Source: Arcuatula senhousia
Taxonomy: Eukaryota; Mollusca; Bivalvia; Mytilida; Mytilidae
Direction: 5' to 3'
Assembly: GCA_963971305.1 (NCBI GenBank)
Contig: OZ020306.1
Location: 38,709,512-38,773,511, forward strand
Length of the DNA stretch: 64,000 nucleotides
This document shows, piece after piece, positions 40,901 to 52,900 of the stretch (within the stretch, counting starts at the first letter, position 1; each line of letters opens with the position of its first letter). A model generated the notes under the pieces. It searched no databases. It was not told where the DNA came from and saw only the letters and a program-made list of their open reading frames with translations. The position numbers were made by a program, and so were the translations under genes.

Positions 40901-43900
40901 TTTTAAAAATCTTAATAACCATTACCCAGCGTCCCTAGGGGGTGACATGGGCAATTTTCCAAATTGTAAAAAAACATCAAAATACTTGAATTTTAGCATT
41001 GTTTTATGTCTAAGGCAGGCTCTTTAAATCAAATTCACTCCCATATACTTTAATAACTGCCTTTAATGTCAATTGTATTAAAAAATAGAGCTCGGCTCAT
41101 GCTTTATGACATTGCAACAAGTCAGAGAAGTGGGTCAGTCTCACAATTTGGTAGAAAATTTCCTATTTTTTGACAACATTTGTAAAAACATGCTTGTGTT
41201 CAATTTTAAACAAAGTGCATTTTTAATAAGTGTCAAGATATGTTGTTACAATAAAAATTAATGTAACTGTCTTCGAGTTGCGGAAAAGTGCAATTCAAGA
41301 GTCAAATTGGTGTATTTTTCAAGAATAATTGATAAATTGAAGATATTGTCAATTTTAGATGATGAAGGCAGACCTATGATAAATCAAGTCAAAAGTTCTG
41401 ATTATTGATCCAAAAGAATGCTGCTTTGTCTTTAAGAAATAATATTTACAAATATGGAAGCTGTCATTATTTCTATGATAAAGGCATTCAAACAGTGGCA
41501 TTTGGCCATTATCGTCATAGTCCAAAATGAGCTCCTGGGCCCATTTTGGTAGCATTTTTTTTTAAAGTTGTTCAATGCAGGGAAAAGTGTTTTTATTCAT
41601 TCTAAAGTATGCTTATGTCTACATGCCAGCAATCAATATGAAAAGAATCTGTATAAATTTGACTTAGATAAATTTGGTCAAAAATGACAAAATGTGTTAT
41701 GTGGCTGAAATTGCTATCTGCCTTTAAAAAAACTAAGTCCGAAAAATTTTTGAAAAAAAATGTGTACCAGGCAAGGCAATTTTTTACACTTCTTTTCATG
41801 TGGTTAAAACTATAAGACATCATCTCAGATACCTTTCAGAAAACAATTTTTTTTTTACTTAGTTTTTTTTGGGGGGGGTCGTGATGTTTTTGCCAAATAA
41901 TGCTTTTTGTCAATTTTGAACAAACATTTAACAGGCACCTTTTGACAGATTCATTTGAAATTCTTTGGTTGAGTGCAAACAAGAGCAAACTGAAGAAATA
42001 ATCAAACTGTTAACTATTCATTCAACAACTTCTGTAAACAAAATGTCGCCAAAATAGTATAGAAGCACGTTTTGTGACTATGGCGAAAATGACCAAATGC
42101 CATTTTTGGATGCCTCTATCTTGAAAATTATGACCGCTAACATACTTGAAAACATAATTTCTAAGAGCCAAAAGAGCATTCTTTTGGATCAATAATCAGA
42201 ACTTTTGACTGGATTTATCATGGGTCTGCCTTCATCATCTAAAATTGACAATATCTTCAATTTATCAATTATTCTTGAAAAATACACCAATTTGACTCTT
42301 GAATTGCACTTTTTCCGCAACTCGAAGACAGTTACATTAATTTTTATTGTAACAACATATCTTGATACTTATTAAAAATGCACTTTGTTTAAAATTAAAC
42401 ACAAGCATTTTGTTACGAATGTTGTCAAAAAATAGGAAATTTTCTACCAAATTGTGAGACTGACCCACTTCTCTGACTTGTAGCGATGTCATAAAGCATG
42501 AGCCGAGCTCTATTTTTTAATACAATTGACATTAAAGCCAGTTTTTAAAGTATATGGGAGTGAATTTGATTTAAAGAGCCTGCCTTAGACATAAAACAAT
42601 GCTAAAATTCAAGTATTTTGATGTTTTTTTACAATTTGGAAAATTGCCCATGTCACCCCCTAGGGACGCTGGGTAATGGTTATTAAGATTTTTAAAATTT
42701 TCATCTATTTTGAAGGCAAAGGTATTACCCTTTAAATATTTACTTTTCAATTTTTGATAATTTGAAGATAAATGGACCAAAAGAAACTTTGAAATACATG
42801 AGGTTTTGTAATTATTCAAGCTGATTTTGTAAAGAAACCCAGGAACACTGATGAACCCTGTAGGTCGGCCATCTTGAATTTCCCGGAAAAAAATATTTTG
42901 CCAAAATAAGTCTTTCATGAAGGTCTTTTTGTTAAACCATCCCTTAAGTTGATATGAAAATATTGGTTTGGAACAAAATTTAGGATTTTGCATGGTTTTC
43001 TGGCAGATTGGCTGTTAATAAGCTTAAATGAAAAAAGAATAAATGAAGGCCCAAAACACATGTTGCCCTACCTCACAATACGGAAAGTAACTTTAACATG
43101 AGGGTAAACCTGATTTGGGACGGACAGGCAGACAGAGGGATGAATAGATCGGAACACTAAATATCCCTCCACTTCATTAGGTGGTGCATATAAAAAACAT
43201 AATAAATAGAAAACGTGTCTATGAGCCATGGATGGCCCACCTGTTCTTGAAATAACATTGATCCCCAAAAATAAAGTACCACAGTTATGCACCTTAACAA
43301 AGAACTTAACCAAAGTGTTACAGTTGTACAGACAAACAAGGGTAAAACTTAAAGTCCGACCCACATACCTGAGTGGGCCATCAATATGATAATTATATAC
43401 CTGCTACTCCCTCTGTGGTTGGTGTGACACTGGATATTGTTGGGGTGATAGCTGCATCGTATGTGATCAGATCAATCATTAGTAATGTCACGTCATTTGT
43501 TATAATGTGAACCTCATAATTGCCTGCAGCCTAAAAACAGATAAATGTATTAAATCCTTAAAAGTATGGTAAGGATTTACCGCCAGGAATCAGTAAAAAA
43601 AAATGCATATTAATGAATAAAGCAAGCTGATAAATAAATTACACTAGAATACTGACAAAGAAAGAATGGCCCTCTGATAAGATTTTGAGAACTCTTGTTT
43701 ACAAAGCAAGATTTCTCTAAATCTTTGATCTTGAAATGCCAAAATAATAAGAACTTTTCTATAAATAATTAGGGTTATTTGCTCACAAATTGTACATGCA
43801 TTACTATGAATAATAGTGTAATAAGATTCATGAAGACTTAAATCAAACCATTAAAACAACAGATTTGTAATGCCCTCCCCCTTTTACCCCCCCCCCCCAA

Positions 43901-46900
43901 TACAAATAACAAACCATAGCTGGCAGTATACAGTGAATGACTTGGGTGGTACTATCCACTACATCACAGGTTACACCATTGATTGTGACTCTAACATCCT
44001 CAGCTAAACCCTCACCATTAACAGTCATGATAATTCCACCTAAATAAAGAAAATTGTGTTAAATTTATGAACAAGAACAGAATTCCTTAGTCCCACACAA
44101 GCAAATAAAATTCAAAGTTGGCTTAAACAGGGGCGACAGACCTGAAAATGCATCTAACCATATGAAACACCTACCTGAATCTACATACCATATTGAATGC
44201 CTACAAATAATAGTAGCTGAGAAATATATTACAAACATAAAAGTGTGATGGATGCCTGGCACTTGTATTACCTCTCTGGGATGCAGCAGAGGACAATAAA
44301 AAGTTAACAGACAACAACGACGACAACGACAACGACAACGATGACAGCATCATACCATAATACGACCGCAAATTTTTTGCGGTCGTATAAATAAAAAGGC
44401 ATTGTTTTGAAAGCTCTTAGAAACTAAATGCTTTAAAGTTTGGGTTATATTGCATCTTATAGCAAGTTAACTATTCAATTCAACAATCTGAAATAAAGCA
44501 CATAAAATTTCTATTCAAAATTCATAAAGCTTAATAGTATGATATTTCTTACAAAATGTAAATCTATTCATTTTAGTAAGCTACTCTATGTCCTGAGACT
44601 GGGGTCTTTTGTCAATAATTTTAGGATTGGTTTTTAATTACAATATATAGGTTTTATATCTTATATTTTGAGGCAATTTGCAAGACAGCAGCAGTCTTTT
44701 TGAAGGCTGCTGGCTGTTTTTTATGAGAATTTTTAAATTGTTGCTATGTAGGTTGTGTCATGTACACTAATTCCATATCTCATTAACTTCTATCAAGGAT
44801 GGTCACTCCTAAACTTTTTTTAAATCAATCATTTCAGTGTTCTCCCGAAAATTCTGGATAGCATCACATTTTGCGTAAACAAGAAAACGAATCGCGTCGA
44901 TCAACATCTGGCTCATGTTTTATTTATAATTTAATTTTAAATGTATCAACCCCCCCCCTTTAGTATATAAAAACATGATTCAGAAATACTTTTTAAAATA
45001 ATATAGGGGGTTTTATGCATGACTGGAAAATAACAGTCAAGGCATTGTAAAATATGACTATGTTTAATTCTCTTTGGTGGGAAAAGATAATAAGTCTAGT
45101 TATAAGAATTATGTTGTATGTGATGACTCACAACCCTTAATTAAAATGGGAGAGAAAGGGACAGAAAGTTGCCTGAAATAGTAATAATAAAAACTTATAT
45201 TGATATCATGAATATATTTCATTACTAATCTGCTTTGAATAAATAACTTTGCTGAAATGTACCATATAAAAAATATATATGGTACATGTAATTTGTATAC
45301 AGTAGCCACTGCCTTTAAGTTATCTCCCTTTTGCCCATAAGTTGTCTTTCTTTGTTTATGAAATTTACTGCCAAAATCAAATGTGTGAAATCAATGTTTT
45401 GGACTATATAATCGTAAATAGGGATGTTTAAGGATTCCAATATTCCATTCTTTAAGGTAAAAAATCATTCTTTTATCTTGATCAGTCTTCTAGTTTTGGT
45501 TTTCATTTATTTTTCATGAAAGTTTAAAAACCTACGTGTATCAAACACATGGCTTGTGTTTGTTTTTATTTTGGTCAATTCTGATTGGTTGTCCAACCAA
45601 AAGGCAGGTGCCTACTGTCGGCAAATCACCTGTAATCAAGTCTAATTAGTTAAAAATCGATATCTTTCAATTTATTGACAACAGACCAATTATTTATTTG
45701 ATAATTGGCTTGGGGTTGTAAAGGTGTCAATTACCCAATGCTCCTGAATGGCTTCATTGTAAAAATTTTAAGCAAATTTATAGCGTCTCAGTACAGACTG
45801 ATAGCGTCTCGGTAAAATCTGATAGCATCTCGGTACCGAGATGCTATAAGGGCCTGGGGAGAACACTGCATTTTATGAGTTGTGATGGAACTAATAGATA
45901 ATTGTCCACTTAATAAAATGACAAAAAGAAAGCTATATGTCTGTGTTCTCGTTTCCAAGATATATGACGTCAAAAATTTGGCGGGAAATCAGACTCTAGA
46001 TTTTTCATAACTTCATCATTGTGACGTTTTCTGCCTTAATAACCGTGAAGAATTTATAGAAATTTTGTACAGTGGGTTCTTAAGGTTTATATCAGAAAAT
46101 GTCCAAAAAAGTAGGGGTCAGTGTGCAAAAAATTTCTTCAGTAATTACAAGTAAAGTCTAGAGGAATTCCGAAATTAGACTGAAATTCTGAAACATGAAG
46201 AGTGACCATCCTTAAATCAATGGAAACAGTACCTACCCCCTAGTGCAGTGGTATGAGGTGAATAATTATTTGCTGCCCCATTGAACACAAAGACTGCAGT
46301 GTTTAAGGCTTTTCCTTTTCCCTTGACCCAAACATAAACAAAGGTGACACCCCTGGGGCCTTGCCCTGTGGTACAAACAATCTGGGTGCCGTCAGCAGCT
46401 GAAGTTGTAGGGGTACATGGAATAATGCCAGTCATTACAACATTGTTCTCTGGCACTGGGTCAAATCCTGTCCCTGATATTGTAATGTCTGTTCCAGGGA
46501 AACCTATAGAAAAAAGTACAAAGTTATAGTTTCATAATGTGTCTCATGAATGTTTTCTCTATAAAACTCCTAAAATATGTAAAAGCCAAAAGTTGAATGT
46601 CCAAAATGCAAATGACAACAAAGTTCCAGACAATAAATTTTGCTACGCCTGACGCGCGTTTTGTCTATTCAAGACTCATCAGAGGCGCTCTATCAAAAAT
46701 ATTGAAAATGCCAAACACTATATGATTATGAAGAGCATAGAACATTTAACCAAAAATAACAAACTTGGAAACCAAATTATTACTAAGATGATCAACCTAT
46801 GTCTGGGGTAGGAAGAGCCTTAGGGTTTAGACAATTTTGAAATTTAAACGGGTAATTTAAAGCTTTGATGTGTTCTCCAACACAAAAGTGTTGGTGCCAG

Positions 46901-49900
46901 AGCGGGCTAACCTTGGGGAATTTAAACTCCACCAGTAGTGCTAACCTTCACGTGTGTTCGAAATACAAATGACAACAAAGTTCCAGACAATAAATTTTGC
47001 TACGCCTGACGCGCGTTACGTCTATTCAAGACTCATCAGAGGCGCTCTACCAAAAATATTGAAAATGCCAAACACTATATGATTATGAAGAAAATTAAAC
47101 CAAAAATAACAAACTTGGAAACCAAATTATTACTAAGATGATCAACCTATGTCTGGGGTAGGAAGAGCCTTAGGGTTTAGACAATTTTGAAATTTAAACG
47201 GGTAATTTAAAGCTTTGATGTGTTCTCCAACACAAAAGTGTTGGTGCCAGAGCGGGCTAACCTTGGGGAATTTAAACTCCACCAGTAGTGCTAACCTTCA
47301 CGTGTGTTCGAAATACAAATGACAACAAAGTTCCAGACAATAAATTTTGCTACGCCTGACGCGCGTTTCGTCTATTCAAGACTCATCAGAGGCGCTCTAC
47401 CAAAAATATTGAAAATGCCAAATACTATATGATTATGAAGAAAATTAAACCAAAAATAACAAACTTGGAAACCAAATTATTACTAAGATGATCAACCTAT
47501 GTCTGGGGTAGGAACAGCCTTAGGGTTTAGACAATTTTGAAATTTAAACGGGTAATTTAAAGCTTTGATGTGTTCTCCAACACAAAAGTGTTGGTGCCAG
47601 AGCGGGCTAACCTTGGGGAATTAAATCTCCACCAGCAGTGCTAACCTTCACGTGTGTTCGAAATACAAATGACAACAAAGTTCCAGATAATAAATTTTGC
47701 TACGCCTGACACGCGTTTCGTCTATTCAAGACTGATCAGAGGCGCTCTACCAAAAAATGACACAAGAATGTAAAGAGCAATAAATGTATTTATACCTTGT
47801 GAAATAAAGGTTGCAGTGACATTGCTCTTAAAATTATATTATCAAAATAAATGTGTTTTTATATCTACATGTTACATTGTACAAGTAAAAGGCAAATGAC
47901 ATACATAACAAACTAGAATGGTGGTCCTCTATGAAAGACATGTGTTTCCTGCATCTAAAAATATTTGGTAAATAAGTGGATGACCTATGGACATTAAACT
48001 GCTTTACACAATGCTATACTATAGTACAAAGCTTCATTCCAAATATTAAGAGGCTGTACTGTGACAAAAATTTTGTAACAGAGCAGTAGGAGGCAAGATG
48101 GCAGATAGTGCAAAAGTTACCCCTATATGTCACTTCATAAAAGGTTGAAATTAACATAAAAATGTCTTGAATGTGGATTTTACTGGTGCCAGAGTCTGTC
48201 TACAATTGGTAGAAGGGTGTACACATTTCCTTAAATTCCCATTTGTGTAGTGAACCATCTAGCTGCACAATAACTGGTACAATGTATATAGAGAGAAAGT
48301 TCATTCAAGATGGATATATTATCAAGTGAAGGACTTACCAATGACAGGTGTTGATCCTGTAATGGTTGGTGTCTGAGGTGTGGACCATCTAATTGTACAG
48401 TCCCCAGTACACAGAGACGGAACCTCATTTACTATAACTGTAGCCTGCAATTATCACCATTTTCACATAAGTAAATAAATGTACAAAACTACTGAACAAA
48501 GATTTTAAGTTTCAAAACTTTTGAACACAGGGATAGACAGATAAGTTTGGAGTATGATTTCTCCTCAACAACCAAAAAATTCACATTTTTGAGATTTTCA
48601 CTTCGTGAAATCTGACCAAAATCAATTGAAAAATGAAAAAAAAATGGTGAAAACTGTGAAATATTGAAATAAAATTGCCATTTTTTTCATTCATGTCAAG
48701 GAAAAAAGGGTTTCTGTCCCTGCTATGCTTCTTACTCTCTGTGTGGGAATCCTTTGTGAGTGTGTGTTGTTGTGTGTTGGTGTTCAATGCCCTTTTCAAT
48801 GCAGCAGGGCCATATAGTGCTGTCGGTTTTGATGGTGGAGAGAACCGAAGTACCAGTAGGAAATCACCCGCTTTCCTGTAAATCTAGATGAAAAGCTCTA
48901 CTCATTTCACCTGAGAAAGGATTGTACTATCCAAAAATATCAACATCCACTCCACCTTTTTATCAGTCTAATAGTATTTTTTACCTGAGGCTCTAGATGA
49001 AAAGTTCTACTCATATCGCCAGGTATGGGATCATACATCAGGCCTCCATGATCCAATGTCTGTACTGTAACTGATACACCATTTCCAGCAATGTTTGTTC
49101 CATCAACCTGACCAAAAGTAATCATAAGGTAAAAGTTCTTCTAATTTTTACTTAATTAACATAAGTTGGGTTCTTATTATCTTGCTATTATCTGTTGTTG
49201 CTGATTGCAATTTTATTGAATTTTTTTAGTGCATTTTATGTAACCTCCAACATGTTGCATAGTGATAAATAAAAGTCACTTTGGCATTATACGTCGTCTT
49301 GAGGCATCCTGGGTCTGTCGTCCTGCATCGTAACAAAAATTTATGTCACAGTTTTCCGGAAATATCCCACCCTCTTGTGCTTGGTATATAGCATCCTCCT
49401 ATAGTTTTATATTGTGTAAAGCGATTTTATTCCTATATCTCATCTACTTCCTGTTTACTGAATATTTTAAGACGCAGGCAACAAATGTCTTTCATGGAAG
49501 ACCGCCATTCTAGTTTATGTTATGTGTATCTTCATGCCATTTTCATTTGTATAGACTTATTTTGTCTTTGCCTTTTTATACCTCTGCCATTCAAATTCCT
49601 AATGGGAACTTCTTTGTTTCTTTTTAGTTTTCATAATGTAATGGCCTTTTGTGTGATGTTGTGATTTGTATATGTACTCCATATAGTAGAGTGACGAAAC
49701 GTGAAAAAGTCGTTTAGTTTTCGAGTTTAAATGACCCACCTGTCACATGGAATTTGATTGCCAAAAATGATAGATTGATTATTGAGCTTCCAAAAAATGT
49801 TTGTCGTCGCATAAAAATGTGGTGCCATCTGACGTTAAAATGACGTTTTTCGAAGGTACCCCCTCGGCACAAACGTACCTACACCCCATCTAACCTAAAA

Positions 49901-52900
49901 ATAAAATATTTCCGCTTATCATCTATAGAGTTCATGATCAGAAAACAAAAATATAAGGATTAATTAAGATTTTAGACGCAGTAAACAAAATAAATTTTAG
50001 TTTTTTGTAGATGTAACTTGTATCCGAATAAGAGCCAAAAAATGCCTAAAAAATTGAAGTTTTTCTCTACTCCCACAGCGAACTTGCACTTTTTCATTCA
50101 AAAAGTTATATAGCTATGAAGTATTAAGTAAAAATGAAATAATAGCCGATTTAGATTTTAGAAAAATGCTTTTAACTTAAAGTTATAATGAATAGTTCAA
50201 GATTTTTTTTCGAGCAGATGACGTATTTTATTCGGAATATATACAGCACACTAACGAAATCGATTTAATTCTAACTCCAAGGTCATTTGTGTTTACATTC
50301 TTTGTTACAATATTAACCTTATTTCCTTTGTAAATTATGTTTGCTAAGTTTATAGTTGTTTTTGTTAATTTATTCAATATTTACAGTCGGAAAACCAAGT
50401 ATTTATGAAAAATGTAGTTTGTTTTTGAAGTTTACAAACAAAAACCTGTGGGTGCGTTTGAATAGTTGGTGTGTTTGACTTTGATTATTAAAAATATGAA
50501 TAAGGAATGTAGCAGTGTTAAAGTTGCGTCTTTTGGTTCAAAGAGTAGATAAAGCTTTAAAAGAAATCAAGTAAAAGAAAATTAAAACCATTTTTTGACG
50601 ATTCCGTTGCCGAAAGGTAGTTTCTTATTAAAAAATAAATCTAAGTAAGGCGGCCAACAAAATTTCATAATACTGAAAAAACATAACCATAGTTTCCAAA
50701 ATAATGCTTTGTATTTAGCTAGTTACTTCCAAAATCCGGAAAAGTGAAGAGTTTGAAAAATTGCAGAAGAATATCGTTAACGAGACAATTTTTGTCTGGG
50801 GATTATTTTCCCTAAATTCGCAAACTCAAACTATCCGCAAAAATATCCCCCTCGCGATTGCTTTCTTTTCAAGCGTATAAAGTATAAGTAATCAGATGGA
50901 ACGCGATTTTATTCCCACACGCGAGAGATCAGTAACATTTACACAAAAAAAAGACGCGAAAAATTCTACGTTTACAGTATGCGATCATATGTCCTCTTTA
51001 GTCTTGTAATCACGAAAGGCAGCTTTCATCTTGTACAAGTCGACGAAATGTATTTCAGTAGAGGTGAAAAAGGAAGGGTTTTTTTTAAAATCTGACAACA
51101 CGAATAAGTTTGTTTAGGTGTGCATTTCCTTCATTCAGTTGGAAAACACATGTGAAGGTGTGGGTGGGGAATAGGCCCAGAGCGGCAAGCTTGTCGGTAA
51201 AGAGTGACATTAAAGAGCGCTTGGAAAACTTACATCAAGTCAGGCCGCTTTGACCACAAAGCGACTGGAATGTGTGTCCCAGGTGATTGAATTAGGGCAG
51301 TCCTGTCATAAAAAAAGGATAAAATGTTCAGTTTTTTCGCATGTAAAAGAACCCTTATGGATGCAGGTCTCGATAAGAGTAGGACCCGCAGGATTCCCAT
51401 GTACGAAGCTTAATTGTCCGATAAAAACCTAGCTTTCATCCATTTTAGAAATTACAATGGCAGTCAATTTCCAACCCAATTGGCTTTGTGTCCCTAATTC
51501 TTCCATTTCATCATCATTTCATGTTCATTTTAGGTTCATCTCTCTGATATAGCCGAAATCATGATGCTTGGAAGTAAAACAATACTAGTAGCAGACTAAC
51601 TGACTGGTTTCAAACCGAGTTATTTTAAAATTCTATAGATCATGTAGATAGCAGAAGGTTTATTATTTCATTCACTCTGGTATATCTTCCATCAACTGTT
51701 GTTCAGATTTTGCCTTTTGCACATGCTCTTAGTGGTTGTAACTCGACATCACGACTTGTGTTGTTATTTCAAACCATTTCAGGGGTAATTGCCGTACTTG
51801 ACACACTAATGTAGTCAGATATATATACGTGTACGAGGAAAATAGCAAAGATTGATGTGTGCTGCATGTTCAAAATTTCTTAAATGGGAGGAGTGTAAAC
51901 CATTTGCATAACACGTGAATAGTGAAATAAACCCTTATTATACTTAATTTTAAACTATCCTATTTTGTTTTGCCATCATAAATGGAATATTTCAAAAATA
52001 TCTCAATTTATATTCGATTTTTATTTTTTATGCAACTTGACCTGTGACGGAAACTCGACCAGATCTCAAAATACGTGAATGAAGATCCGTAAAATCATTT
52101 GCCATAGTGAAGCTGGGTAACACAGCTAATCATGTGGACATAAAACAAAACTAAAATGTCAATAAAATATAAATAAAAAACTATTTTTGTATTAAAAACA
52201 ATCTTTTTTACATACAATTTTAGCAGACCGGATGTGGCGTCTGTGTGTGTCATTTGAAACATTTTTGTCTTGTAATAGCTTTATAGTTCTTTATACTAAG
52301 CGTTTTTTGGTGTTGCTTTCATTTTGTTTCCCTATTTTAAGATTTTAACGCGTTTTAACTATTCTGTACTTCATGGAACGTTTTCCACTCATGACCTTTG
52401 ACCTTGATTTTTGACATGATGGCACCAGATATTATGGCGACGACATTCGTTTCCTGAAAGAAGAATGATTTTGCTTATCAAACAGCTTTTCAAAATCCAT
52501 GTGACAGATGGGTCATTTAAATTTTTCAAATTGACATTCCGTCACTCTACTAATATCCTTTGATTTTCAGTTGGAAAATGAATAACATTGATGGCATACA
52601 CCTTAAGACTATCTGAGATGTAATAGAATAATAATATCTTACAACAAATTCTGGAGCATCACCTCTCCATGACAAAAACTTGATTATAAAGTAGAAGTCT
52701 GCGCAGTCACCAGATCTGGTTACAGCCAGATTGCCAATATCTTGGAACATTTCCAATTCAGAAGCAAGGTCATCTGCTGTGATGTCATAGCTCAAATCTA
52801 AAAGAGTTCAATAAGGTCAGATAAATCAGCATCAAATTTGTGTGATATGCACAGCATTATTATTATTAGCACATTTTGTGGGAAAACTGAACTTGAATTT

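Larger units (their letters stand above)
46603..47757 (-). mobile_element. Retrozyme-like tandem array with four hammerhead ribozyme motifs
   Basis: Three near-identical repeats of about 350-357 bp plus partial ends. Each unit carries, on the minus strand, a type-I hammerhead layout (see the separate ribozyme entries). Units also share GTGTTCTCCAACACAAAAGT and GGGCTAACCTTGGGGAATTT. Tandem units of this size with a hammerhead in each are the defining feature of retrozymes known in plants and animals, which spread through circular RNAs using other elements' enzymes. No protein is encoded. Confidence 0.85.

Noticed and set aside
40695..42993. Matching 110- and 140-codon frames on opposite strands
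   Set aside because: They exist because the two foldback arms are copies of each other; no recognised domain, and no evidence of coding constraint can be seen by eye.
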